Part shown: positions 24,611 to 33,216 of the stretch, piece by piece
How positions within the stretch are numbered: position 1 is the first letter of the stretch
How the letters are laid out: each line of letters opens with the position of its first letter
Origin: CAG-877 sp963645945
Lineage (GTDB): Bacteria; Bacillota_I; Bacilli_A; RF39; UBA660
Assembly (NCBI GenBank): GCA_963645945.1
Contig: CAVIUA010000040.1
Coordinates: 50,672-114,671 of the forward strand
Length of the DNA: 64,000 nucleotides
Reading direction: 5' to 3'
Position numbers and translations under genes: made by a program
Notes under the pieces: model-generated
What the model was told of the DNA's origin: nothing
Seen by the model: only the letters and a program-made list of their open reading frames with translations
Database searches by the model: none

Positions 24611-26983
24611 TCAATCATTTAAAGATTTATCAAATTGTGAATTGTAAAGATTTGCATAAAATCCATTTTTCTTTAATAGTTCTTCATGATTACCTTGTTC
24701 AATGATATCGCCTTCATTCATAACAAGAATTAAATCAGCATTTTTTATAGTTGAAAGTCTATGAGCTATTATAAAACTAGTTCTTCCTTGCATAAGTTTA
24801 TCCATGGCTTTTTGAACTAATTCTTCGGTTCTAGTATCAACATTAGATGTTGCTTCATCTAGTATTAAAAATGGAGCATCTTCTATCATACCTCTTGCGA
24901 TAGTTAAAAGTTGCTTTTGTCCAGCAGAAATACTTTCATTGTCACTAAGTTCAGTATTATATCCTTCTGGAAGTGTTTTTATAAAATGATCTAGACCTAT
25001 TGTTTTGCATACTTCTTTTATTTTCTCATCTGATATATTTTGGTGATTATATATGATGTTTTCTTTTATTGTACCATTAAATAACCAGGTATCTTGTAAG
25101 ACCATTGTAAATAATGTATGAATGTTTTCTCTAGATAAATCATTAATGGATATTCCATCTATTATTATGTCACCAGAATTTATTTCATAGAACTTCATTA
25201 ATAAGTTTACAAGTGTTGTTTTACCGGCTCCTGTTGGTCCTACAATGGCAATTTTTTGTCCAGGTTTAGCACTAGCAGTAAAATTTTTAATAGTTGGCTT
25301 TTCATTTCCATCATATTTAAAGACAACATTTTTAAATTCTATTTTGCCTGTTATTTTATCTTTTTCTAAAAGTTTAGTTATTTCTTTTTGATTACTCATT
25401 TCGTTTTCATCTAAGAATTCATAAACTCTTTCGCTTGCTGCTGCTGTAGTTTGTAATCTTGATGCAACTTGTCCTAATTCTGATAATGGTGATGAAAATA
25501 ATCTAACATAGGTGATGAATGCTACAATTACACCAAAGGTAATGTTTCCATTCATAGTTAATAAGGCTCCAACGATACAGACTGCGACATAACTAAAGTT
25601 TCCTATAAATTGCATCATTGAAGGCATAAGTCCTGATAAAAATTGACTTTTTCGATTAGCGTTGTATAGTTTTTTATTTAATTCATCAAATTTTTTATTA
25701 GCTTCTTCTGTACCATTGTAAACTTTAACGACATTAATACCTGAATATACTTCTTCAATATGACCATTTAAATTTCCAAGTTCTACTTGGCGTTCAGTAA
25801 AGTATTTTTGTGATTTACCTAATACTAAGAACATAAATATAAATCCAAACAAGCTTGATAATATTGCTGTAAGAGCTAAAATCCAGTTTGTTACAAACAT
25901 CATTATTATTGTACCTAGTAATAAGGTTGTTGCACTTACTAAAGTTGATAATGATTCATTCATTGACTGTGCTATAGTATCAATATCATTGGTAATTCTC
26001 GATAAAATGTCACCAGTAGAATGTGCATCAAAATATTTTAATGGTAATTTATTAATTTTTGTTGATATACTAGTACGAAGTTTTTGAGCAAATCTATTTG
26101 CAGTTTCAGTCATAGCGATAGATTCAATATAATTAAATAAAGTACTTATTATATATAATGTTGCTAGTAATATAGTTATATTTTTAATTTTTTCTAGGTT
26201 CATTTTTGGTTCTACTAATGTTTTAATACTTGTAGGTAATTCATCTATTTTTTTATATAATTTATTTACATCAATATCTTTTTTATCTTTGACATTAAGT
26301 GATTTAAAGATATTTAGAAATTCAATTTGGTCTTTACTTGATATAGTTTTATTTAGTACTTTTAACTCTGGTAGTAATATTTTTGATAAATTTGTACTTA
26401 ATTCAGTATCATTATTTGTAAAATATTTTAGTAAAGTAATTTTTTCATTTACACTTATTTTAGTATTTTTATAGCTGGTTTCTTTTAAAATAATTTTTAA
26501 TATGTTATCTGGTAAATTACTAAGCTCTGTTATAGCGTCAGTTGGATTTTCTTTTACTTTTAATAAGAAATTATTGAATAGTAATTTATCATTTTCTGTT
26601 ATATCTGTAGATGTTAATATTTTGTTAATATTATTTTCATTTAAATCAACACTTAATATTTCTTGAATATTTTTGGCGGTTTCATCTGATTTTAAATTTT
26701 TTGTAATACTTTTTGTTACTGTTTCTAAATTTTTATTATTTACGACTAATCCTTCAGAAATTTTATCTGTTAAATCTGATAATATATTTGGTGTAAATAT
26801 TGCTAAAATTGATGATGAAGCTGCTAAAATTAGTGAAATTATTATCAAAACTTTATATATTTTTAATTCATGAAATAATCTTTTAATTGCTTCTTTAAAG
26901 TTTTTTGGTTTTTCAACAGCATTAGGTCCTCCTGGAGGCCCATGTCTTTTTGGTTCATTTGTATTTTCTCTATCGTTAGACAT
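24611..26983 (-). CDS. ABC exporter half-transporter with consensus ATPase site and large extracellular insert
   Basis: A 790-residue fused permease-ATPase. After a cytoplasmic Pro/Gly-rich start, TM1 lies at about 44-67. It is followed by an unusual ~200-residue Lys/Asn/Thr-rich segment (about 68-265) before TM2, then the remaining core helices. The ATPase has GPTGAGKTT, the signature variant SAGQKQL, Walker B LILDEATSN with the catalytic Glu, and the H-loop IAHRLST. It overlaps the end of its partner gene by 8 bases. With the partner it should form a heterodimeric (LmrCD/BmrCD-type) exporter controlled by the upstream MarR protein. Confidence 0.9.
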   Translation of the reverse strand: MSNDRENTNEPKRHGPPGGPNAVEKPKNFKEAIKRLFHELKIYKVLIIISLILAASSSILAIFTPNILSDLTDKISEGLVVNNKNLETVTKSITKNLKSDETAKNIQEILSVDLNENNINKILTSTDITENDKLLFNNFLLKVKENPTDAITELSNLPDNILKIILKETSYKNTKISVNEKITLLKYFTNNDTELSTNLSKILLPELKVLNKTISSKDQIEFLNIFKSLNVKDKKDIDVNKLYKKIDELPTSIKTLVEPKMNLEKIKNITILLATLYIISTLFNYIESIAMTETANRFAQKLRTSISTKINKLPLKYFDAHSTGDILSRITNDIDTIAQSMNESLSTLVSATTLLLGTIIMMFVTNWILALTAILSSLFGFIFMFLVLGKSQKYFTERQVELGNLNGHIEEVYSGINVVKVYNGTEEANKKFDELNKKLYNANRKSQFLSGLMPSMMQFIGNFSYVAVCIVGALLTMNGNITFGVIVAFITYVRLFSSPLSELGQVASRLQTTAAASERVYEFLDENEMSNQKEITKLLEKDKITGKIEFKNVVFKYDGNEKPTIKNFTASAKPGQKIAIVGPTGAGKTTLVNLLMKFYEINSGDIIIDGISINDLSRENIHTLFTMVLQDTWLFNGTIKENIIYNHQNISDEKIKEVCKTIGLDHFIKTLPEGYNTELSDNESISAGQKQLLTIARGMIEDAPFLILDEATSNVDTRTEELVQKAMDKLMQGRTSFIIAHRLSTIKNADLILVMNEGDIIEQGNHEELLKKNGFYANLYNSQFDKSLND

Positions 26984-28733
26984 TTTCTATTTCCTCCTTT
27001 GATAATTGTGATAAGGCTATTTGTTTATATATTTCACATGACTTTAATAATTCTTTATGTGTACCTATACCAACACATTTTCCATTATCTAAAACCAATA
27101 TTTTGTCTGCATTCATTATTGTACCAATGCGTTGAGCAACAATTAGGTTTGTAGCATCTTTTGTATGTTTCTTTAATTCTTTTCGTAAAATAGAATCGGT
27201 TTTGTAGTCAAGTGCTGAAAATGAATCATCAAATATATATATTTCTGGATTTCTAGCTATTGCTCTGGCAATTGCTAAACGCTGTTTCTGACCACCGGAA
27301 ATATTGGTACCATTTTGAGATAATTTTGTTTGATATTGTTTATCCATTTTTTCAACAAATTCTTTTGCTTGAGCAACTTTTATTGCTGTTTTTATATCAC
27401 TTTCGGTTTTTTTGTTACTGCTTTTTCCGTATGATACATTAAAATCTACAGAGCCATTAAATATAACGGCTTTTTGTGGTATGTAACCTAATTTATTATT
27501 TAATGTTTCTTCTTTATATTCTTTAACATTTATACCATCTACTAAGACTTCTCCTTCGCTTGCATCATAAAATCTTGGTACTAAGTTAATAAGTGTTGAT
27601 TTACCAGAACCTGTTGAACCTATAAAGGCTACAGTTTCACCTTTATTTGCCTTAAATGAAATATTTTTTAAAACATATTCTTCAGCATCAGGATATTTAA
27701 ATGATACATTTTTAAATTCTACGGTACCAGTTTCTTTTGTTTTTTCTTTGAAGTTTCCTTCTGTTATGGAGTTTTTTGTTTCTAAAACTTCATTAATACG
27801 TTCTGCAGATACTTGAGCTCTTGGAAGCATCATAAATATCATTGCTAACATTAAGAATGACATTATTATTTGCATAGCGTAAGAAGAAAATACTACCATG
27901 TCACCAAATAAAGCTATTTTATTTGTCATTAGGGCTCCATCAATTAAAAATGATCCGATGAAATATATTGATAAAGCTAGACCATTCATTACTAAAAACA
28001 TTATTGGTGATAATATAGCAAATTTCTTCTGATTAAATAATTGTTGATTAGTTAATTTTTCATTAACTTCTTCAAATTTATCTTCTTGATATTTTTCAGC
28101 ATTAAAGGCTCTTACAACTCTAATACCAGTTAAATTTTCTCTTGTTACTCCATTTACTTTATCTATTAATTTTTGAACTATTTTAAACTTAGGCATAACT
28201 ATTATTGTTATAATACTTATTACCGATAGTAATATTACAATAGCAACAGCGGTTGCAGCACTCCATTGCCAGCTTTTATTAAGTATTTTAAAAACTGCCC
28301 AAACTGCGGTAATTGGAGCTTTTAATAATAATTGTAGTCCAAAACTAATTAACATTTCTATTTGAGTTATATCATTGGTTGTTCTTGTTATTAAACTGTT
28401 TGTTTTAAATAATTTGATTTCACTCATTGAAAGTTCTTCTACTTTTGTAAAAATACTTTTTCTTAAATTCATTGAGAATGAAGATGCTACATTAGCAATT
28501 ATATAACCAGTTATTATGGCTGCTACCAAACTGCCAAAGGCACAGATAATCATCCAAGTACCATTGTAGATAATTTCTGACATCTTACTACCTTCTGTTT
28601 GAACTAATTTTGTTATTTGAGACATATAATCTGGCATTTTTAACTCTAACCAAACTTCTACTACTATTAATATTAAAGCTATAAATGAAAATAGCCATTC
28701 TTTCTTTTTAAATCTTTTAAGCAATTTAATCAT
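26976..28733 (-). CDS. ABC exporter half-transporter with degenerate ATPase site
   Basis: A 585-residue fused permease-ATPase with six core transmembrane helices in the first ~310 residues. The ATPase has GSTGSGKST and the canonical signature ISGGQKQR. However, Walker B is followed by Asp instead of the catalytic Glu (IFDDSFSALD), and the H-loop His is replaced by Gln (VAQRIGT). This is the pattern of heterodimeric exporters with one degenerate nucleotide site. It lies 3 bp after the marR-type gene and overlaps the next half-transporter, so all three are one operon. Confidence 0.92.
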   Translation of the reverse strand: MIKLLKRFKKKEWLFSFIALILIVVEVWLELKMPDYMSQITKLVQTEGSKMSEIIYNGTWMIICAFGSLVAAIITGYIIANVASSFSMNLRKSIFTKVEELSMSEIKLFKTNSLITRTTNDITQIEMLISFGLQLLLKAPITAVWAVFKILNKSWQWSAATAVAIVILLSVISIITIIVMPKFKIVQKLIDKVNGVTRENLTGIRVVRAFNAEKYQEDKFEEVNEKLTNQQLFNQKKFAILSPIMFLVMNGLALSIYFIGSFLIDGALMTNKIALFGDMVVFSSYAMQIIMSFLMLAMIFMMLPRAQVSAERINEVLETKNSITEGNFKEKTKETGTVEFKNVSFKYPDAEEYVLKNISFKANKGETVAFIGSTGSGKSTLINLVPRFYDASEGEVLVDGINVKEYKEETLNNKLGYIPQKAVIFNGSVDFNVSYGKSSNKKTESDIKTAIKVAQAKEFVEKMDKQYQTKLSQNGTNISGGQKQRLAIARAIARNPEIYIFDDSFSALDYKTDSILRKELKKHTKDATNLIVAQRIGTIMNADKILVLDNGKCVGIGTHKELLKSCEIYKQIALSQLSKEEIENV

Positions 28734-28736
28734 ATT

Positions 28737-29189
28737 TTATATACCCTCTTTCTTTTTGATGTTTTCTTTCATTTGCGATATTACTTTTAGAAATATTTCT
28801 AAGTCTTTATCTGATATATCTTTTATTATATTATTCTCAATATTTTTAATTTTCTTTATATCTTCATCAAATCTTTTGACAATTTTACTATTTAGAATTA
28901 TTTTTTTAGTTCTTGTATCAGATTTATCTGTTATTCTTTTTATTAGACCATTCTTTTCCATTGTATGCAAAACACCAGACACTGTTGCGCGACGCAACTC
29001 TAAAATTTTTTCTAAATCTTTTTGATATATATCTTTATTTTTATTATTAAGTATATATTCAATAATCTGACATTGTGTTGGCGTTGATAATAGATTTTCT
29101 TCGTTCTTTGCATCACTAATGTTAATGAGTTCTCTTACCAACATTTTTTCAAGTGATTTTATTTCATACAGAACTTTGTTATCATTCAT
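28737..29189 (-). CDS. MarR family transcriptional regulator
   Basis: A 150-residue winged-helix regulator. TPTQCQIIEYILNN, YQKDLEKILELRRATVSGVL (recognition helix) and MEKNGLIKRITDKSDTRTKKIIL (wing) match MarR closely. It is the first gene of a marR-ABC-ABC operon, the usual layout for ligand-induced multidrug or peptide exporters, and probably represses its own operon. A consensus promoter lies directly upstream. Confidence 0.92.
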   Translation of the reverse strand: MNDNKVLYEIKSLEKMLVRELINISDAKNEENLLSTPTQCQIIEYILNNKNKDIYQKDLEKILELRRATVSGVLHTMEKNGLIKRITDKSDTRTKKIILNSKIVKRFDEDIKKIKNIENNIIKDISDKDLEIFLKVISQMKENIKKKEGI

Positions 29190-29222
29190 AATTTCACCTT
29201 CATATTTATACTTTGCTTTTTA

Positions 29223-29251
29223 ATTTTAATACGATGTTTTAATTTTGTCAA
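29223..29251 (-). promoter_or_regulatory. SigA-type promoter of the marR-ABC operon
   Basis: On the minus strand TTGACA (29246-29251) and TAAAAT (29223-29228) are separated by exactly 17 bases. The spacer and flanks contain repeated TTAAAA/TTTTAA tracts that could be part of a MarR operator. Confidence 0.75.
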
Positions 29252-29279
29252 CAACCTTACAATCTTTAATGACAAATAA

Positions 29280-29302
29280 AAAGTAGTTTTACACTACTTT
29301 AG
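29280..29302 (-). terminator. Terminator after tRNA-Glu
   Basis: AAAGTAG (29281-29287 region) pairs with CTACTTT (29295-29301 region); on the minus strand it is followed by T-rich sequence. Confidence 0.75.
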
Positions 29303-29311
29303 TTTTAAAAT

Positions 29312-29387
29312 GGTAGCCTGTACGGAATTCGAATCCGTGAATGTTGCCTTGAGAGGGCAATGTGTTAAGCCACTTCACCAACAGGCC
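29312..29387 (-). tRNA. tRNA-Glu (anticodon CTC)
   Basis: A complete cloverleaf on the minus strand. The acceptor GGCCTGT pairs with ACAGGCT, the discriminator is A, and CCA is encoded. The anticodon stem-loop is TTGCC-CTCTCAA-GGCAA with CTC at 29351-29353, and the T arm has GGATTCGAATTCC. The sequence start GGCC.GTTGGTGAAGTGG is typical of tRNA-Glu. CTC rather than the usual TTC reads GAG codons, so it is presumably a minor isoacceptor in this AT-rich genome. Confidence 0.93.
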
Positions 29388-29539
29388 ATTTCTTAATGTC
29401 TTTTACAAGAACATCTCAATTTTATCATAGTTAATTTAGTTTTTCAATACATCAAATTATTTTTTGATAAATACACATTAAAATTTATTGCTTATTTGTT
29501 ATTTTTTTCTTATACTTGAATAAAGGTGGTTATTCTAAT

Positions 29540-30286
29540 ATGAGTTTATTTGAAAAAAAATATGATGTTGATAAAGATATGTTAATGAGACAATTTTCGC
29601 CAGATGAAGGATATTATTATGTTAAATTTATTGACGGAGAAAAAGTAAAAATTGATTCTTCTAAATTAAATTCTAAAACAAATAGACTTCTAAAAGGAGA
29701 AAATCAAAGGCTTGCTTCCAATCGTGAATTATTAGAAAATGAAGTTAAGAGATTTTATTTTGCTAAACGGTTCGATAAACTCCAAAAGCTTGGTTATCCA
29801 TGTCATTCTTTTGAATATCTTGGCGAAGCTCAAGGAAGTATATCTCCTTTAATGCAAGATTTTTTAGATGATTTAGTTAGTGAAAAAGATGTTTTAATAG
29901 GAATTCATAGAGTTAAAGAAGGAGTTTCAATGAATGATATTGGCGATATATTAGAAAATGGATTAATAATAAATGGTCATTTAGCTGGTGCTACTAATAC
30001 TGAAAAAGATTTAGCAAGTACAGTTAGTTATTATCCAGATAATAGAACTATTATAAAAGAATTGATGTATGCTAATCTATATAAAAATGCATCTGGTTCT
30101 ATTTTACTTAGAATACCTGACGAAGACTTAGAAAAAAATGATGATATTTATATTACTACTGGAAATGAAGTTAGAGTTAATCCAAAATATATTCTTGGGT
30201 TTGTTCCAGTTGATAAAGATCATTATGTTGATAGGCTCGTTACTAAAACTGATTTAAAGAAGGAAGTTATACAAAATAAAAAATAG
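29540..30286 (+). CDS. Unknown protein, possibly ADP-ribosyltransferase-like
   Basis: A 248-residue protein starting at the ATG at 29540 (MSLFEKKYDVD) with AAAGGTGG about 10 bases upstream; an in-frame TTG at 29516 is less likely. The N-terminal ~95 residues look helical and charged. The C-terminal half contains IGIHRVKEGVSMNDIGDILE, a GL..NGHLAGATN stretch, and GSILLRIPDEDL...VNPKYILGFVPVD. That order (HR, then ILxNGL, then a hydrophobic RIP strand) resembles ART-fold toxins and DUFs. The assignment is speculative and no catalytic Glu is certain. It is monocistronic, with a terminator. Confidence 0.45.
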   Translation: MSLFEKKYDVDKDMLMRQFSPDEGYYYVKFIDGEKVKIDSSKLNSKTNRLLKGENQRLASNRELLENEVKRFYFAKRFDKLQKLGYPCHSFEYLGEAQGSISPLMQDFLDDLVSEKDVLIGIHRVKEGVSMNDIGDILENGLIINGHLAGATNTEKDLASTVSYYPDNRTIIKELMYANLYKNASGSILLRIPDEDLEKNDDIYITTGNEVRVNPKYILGFVPVDKDHYVDRLVTKTDLKKEVIQNKK

Positions 30287-30305
30287 TGCCAATTAGGTAC
30301 TATTT
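30278..30305. terminator. Bidirectional terminator between convergent genes
   Basis: ATAGTGCC (30284-30291) pairs with GGTACTAT (30296-30303) with one G-U, flanked by A and T tracts. Confidence 0.75.
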
Positions 30306-30595
30306 TATTTTCTTGGTCTTAATGTTTTTACTAAGACTTGTTTTTTACCACAAAATAGACACGTTTGCTCTACTTCTTCAGTTTCAATAGTAAAGTCAAT
30401 TGATTTAGGACGATTTAATGGTTTTATGGTATAAGTCCTATAATTTTTCTTTGGATTTGATGATGCTACAAAGATATGATCTTCTTCACTTGTACAAATC
30501 CTAATACCAAGTTTTTCTTCTAATGAAATATCATTTTTAGTATATTCTTTGGCTGTTTTTAACGTTCTTATTAGTTGTTCTTCCAATTTACTCAT
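30305..30595 (-). CDS. Small protein with a single CxxC zinc-knuckle-like motif
   Basis: A 96-residue soluble protein. A helical start (KLEEQLIRTLKTAKEYT) is followed by a beta-rich part and the C-terminal CLFCGKKQVLVKTLRPRK. Only one CxxC pair is present, so metal binding would need a dimer or a partner. No family is recognised. It is 50 bp downstream of murC's end on the other side of a short gap, in the same direction as murC but read after it. Confidence 0.55.
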   Translation of the reverse strand: MSKLEEQLIRTLKTAKEYTKNDISLEEKLGIRICTSEEDHIFVASSNPKKNYRTYTIKPLNRPKSIDFTIETEEVEQTCLFCGKKQVLVKTLRPRK

Positions 30596-30644
30596 TTTAT
30601 CACTTCCAATTGGCGTATATTATATACTAAAAAAGAAGAATTGT

Positions 30645-31955
30645 CTAGTTATTTAGTAATTCTTCTTTATAGGCGTTGATTAATCCGTCAACATAAGCAC
30701 AGCCCATGAAACACACTACAGATTCTTTTTCTTTTAACAATTTGTCAATCGTACTTTCACTTATTATTTCACCAGAGGTAAGTCCAGATAAAATAATTGA
30801 TGAAGATATTCCAGGATAATCTTCAGGCTTTTCTCTATTACAGTCAATTTCAGTTAAATATGTTTTATCAGCAATTTTAAATGCTTCAATAAACTCATTT
30901 TTAAAGTCTCTTGTTCTTGAATATGTATTTGGTACAAAAACAACAACTAATCTTTTATTTGGATATTTTTGCTTAACTGCTTCTAAAGTAACCTTTATTT
31001 CAGTAGGATGATGAGCATAGTCATCTATTATGATGCTTTCACCTACTCTTTGTTCAGCAAATCGTCTTTTTGCATTTTTAAATGTCTTTAGAAGTTTTTC
31101 TATGATATCTTTTTCTAAACCTATTTCTTTTGTCATGATGATAGCTGCTGTTGCATCCATTACCATATGTTTACCATATAATGGAATATTGAAATGGCCA
31201 TATAATTCGTCATTTATATATAAGTCAAATGATGAACCTGATTCCTCTAAAGAAATATTTTTTATTACAATATCATTATTTTCATTGAATCCATAGAATA
31301 AAACTTTAGTTTTATAATTTATTTTTCTAACTTCTTCATTATCTCCGTTGGCAACTATTAATTTTTTAGTTTGATTAGCAAATATTTCGAATGTATTTTT
31401 AATATCATCTATATCTTTATAACACTCTAAATGTTCAGCTTCAATATTTGTAATTATTGAATATGTTGGATGATAAGCAGTGAAATGACGATTGAATTCA
31501 TCACTTTCGACAACATAATATTTATTTTCTCTAGTTGCATGGCCATCACCTGCGCCGATGAAATAGTTGCAACCTACTGTATTTTCTAATAAGTGTCTTA
31601 TAATAGATGATGTTGTTGTTTTACCATGAGTACCTGATACTCCTACAGTTGAAAATTCATCTATTACATCGCCCATTATTTCATTATATTTTTTTATAGT
31701 TAGACCTAGTTTTTTTACTCTTTGCATCTCTGGATGATCTTCTTTAAAAGCTACACTATAAGTTACAATAGTATCGGGACTTATTTCATGATTACCATCA
31801 TAGTATATAGGGATATTTCTAGCCTCTAAGCCATCTTGAGTAAATTTATGACCTTTTGCGTCATCATAGCCAGATACATTGTTTCCTAAATCACTTAAAA
31901 TTTGAGCTAGAGTTGACATTCCAGTTCCTTTTATACCAATGCAATAATATTTCAT
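30645..31955 (-). CDS. murC: UDP-N-acetylmuramate--L-alanine ligase
   Basis: Adds L-Ala to UDP-MurNAc, the first amino acid of the peptidoglycan stem peptide. I choose the ATG at 31955 (MKYYCIGIKGTGMS), where AAGGAG lies about 9 bases upstream and where the family begins; an upstream in-frame ATG at 31988 would add 11 atypical residues. It has 436 residues, the N-terminal Rossmann GIKGTGMSTLA, the ATP-binding GVSGTHGKTTTSS, and the C-terminal DDYAHHPTEIKVTL. Its presence shows the organism makes peptidoglycan. Confidence 0.95.
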   Translation of the reverse strand: MKYYCIGIKGTGMSTLAQILSDLGNNVSGYDDAKGHKFTQDGLEARNIPIYYDGNHEISPDTIVTYSVAFKEDHPEMQRVKKLGLTIKKYNEIMGDVIDEFSTVGVSGTHGKTTTSSIIRHLLENTVGCNYFIGAGDGHATRENKYYVVESDEFNRHFTAYHPTYSIITNIEAEHLECYKDIDDIKNTFEIFANQTKKLIVANGDNEEVRKINYKTKVLFYGFNENNDIVIKNISLEESGSSFDLYINDELYGHFNIPLYGKHMVMDATAAIIMTKEIGLEKDIIEKLLKTFKNAKRRFAEQRVGESIIIDDYAHHPTEIKVTLEAVKQKYPNKRLVVVFVPNTYSRTRDFKNEFIEAFKIADKTYLTEIDCNREKPEDYPGISSSIILSGLTSGEIISESTIDKLLKEKESVVCFMGCAYVDGLINAYKEELLNN

Positions 31956-32055
31956 TTTCCTACACTCCTTGTTTTTTTTAGTATACAATATTTGTTTTTA
32001 GAAGTAAAGTTATCTATATATATTATATGTGATATTAGATATTTTCAGAAAGAAA

Positions 32056-32080
32056 AAGATTGAACTTTATTCAATCATTT
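32056..32080 (-). terminator. Terminator after the zinc-ribbon gene
   Basis: On the minus strand GATTGAA (32070-32076) pairs with TTCAATC (32058-32064 region), followed by TTTTTC. Confidence 0.75.
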
Positions 32081-32259
32081 TAGTTTTCTTTATTTTCTTG
32101 GCTGTTAGCTCTTGCTGCTTTTCTTTTATTACGACATTCTTTACATCTCTTTGGTTCATTATCTAAACCTTTTTCTTTGTAGAATGCTTGTTCTCCAGCA
32201 GTAAAAACAAATTCATTTCCACAGTCTTGACAAACTAATGTCTTGTCTTCGAACTCCAT
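32080..32259 (-). CDS. 59-residue zinc-ribbon protein
   Basis: ATG at 32259 with GGAGG about 8 bases upstream, stop TAA at 32080-32082. The protein starts MEFEDKTLVCQDCGNEF, has a central FTAGEQAFYKEKGLDNEPKR, and a second CKEC followed by a basic tail RNKRKAARA. Two CxxC pairs about 30 residues apart match the probable zinc-ribbon (zf-trcl type) family, often found as a small stand-alone protein in Bacillota and Chloroflexi. Nucleic-acid or protein binding is likely; the exact role is unknown. A terminator follows. Confidence 0.85.
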   Translation of the reverse strand: MEFEDKTLVCQDCGNEFVFTAGEQAFYKEKGLDNEPKRCKECRNKRKAARANSQENKEN

Positions 32260-32421
32260 CGTTTACCTCCTTATTAAGAATTGGACTTATGAAAAGGATA
32301 TAGTTTCCAGTCTCAATAAAGAGGAAAAATAATAGCCAATTTTATATCAAAAATCCAGTGAAATCTCACATTTAATAATATAACATTTTTGATGAATTTA
32401 TGCAATGTGTAGATTAAAATT

Positions 32422-33159
32422 TTACATTTTGTATTTACTTTTAACTTTTTGATAAGCTTTTCTGCTGTCTTCTACTGTTATTATTTTAGTATCTGCCATG
32501 TGTTCTATTTCATATATTGCTAAAGCATAATAGTTGGCATAATTATCGGAAACACCAGTCTTTAGGTCCTCATTTAAACGTCTCATAGCAAGTGATGGAA
32601 TTTTACTAGTAACATTAGTTCCAAAACTGTTTGTTATAACAGAATTTAGTATTGAACGCATTGTTCTTCTATATAATAAGTCTTCTTCGGTTTTTTCATC
32701 TATTAAACTTAAGTCTAAGTCAATTAAAGAGATATGATTTGAAAATAAGATATTGTCGCCAGCAATGTCTTCTGTTTTTATATGATGTTGTGATAAAGTA
32801 CGTACTTCTTTTTTTATTCTATTTAAAGCGTTTTTTAATACATCGATTCTTGTATCTTGAGGTATTTTATCTAGACTTACTCCTGGCATTATTGATGATG
32901 TGTATCCATATAATTCGTTTTCACTTCTAAAAATATTTCTTGGTGTTGCAACGGAAGGTATATCAGGTATTTTCGATAATGCTTCTAATGTATTTAATAC
33001 TTCTTTATTTTCTTTTGCGGCTAATGAATAATATTCTTTATTTAATATTTTTAGATATTCATCTTCGTTATAACGATATATTGTACTACAACTTCCTTTC
33101 GCAACGATATCTTTTTCTTGTAAATTTAAATCGGCTACGGAATTAATAATATTTTGCAT
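32422..33159 (-). CDS. Protein-kinase-like fold protein
   Basis: A 245-residue protein with the marks of a small kinase-fold enzyme. A glycine-rich-like loop KGSCSTIYRYNEDEYLKIL carries the likely ATP-binding Lys37. The catalytic-loop equivalent DIAGDNILF has Asp131 and Asn136, and LIDLD (Asp147) stands in the DFG place. It lacks HRD, and resembles aminoglycoside-phosphotransferase/Bud32-like kinases more than Ser/Thr kinases. AGGGAGGA precedes the ATG. Target unknown; no antibiotic context is visible. Confidence 0.6.
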   Translation of the reverse strand: MQNIINSVADLNLQEKDIVAKGSCSTIYRYNEDEYLKILNKEYYSLAAKENKEVLNTLEALSKIPDIPSVATPRNIFRSENELYGYTSSIMPGVSLDKIPQDTRIDVLKNALNRIKKEVRTLSQHHIKTEDIAGDNILFSNHISLIDLDLSLIDEKTEEDLLYRRTMRSILNSVITNSFGTNVTSKIPSLAMRRLNEDLKTGVSDNYANYYALAIYEIEHMADTKIITVEDSRKAYQKVKSKYKM

Positions 33160-33216
33160 AGTGTCCTCCCTTTTTATGGCGCCTATTATACTATAAAATA
33201 AAGAAAAAATAAAGCT

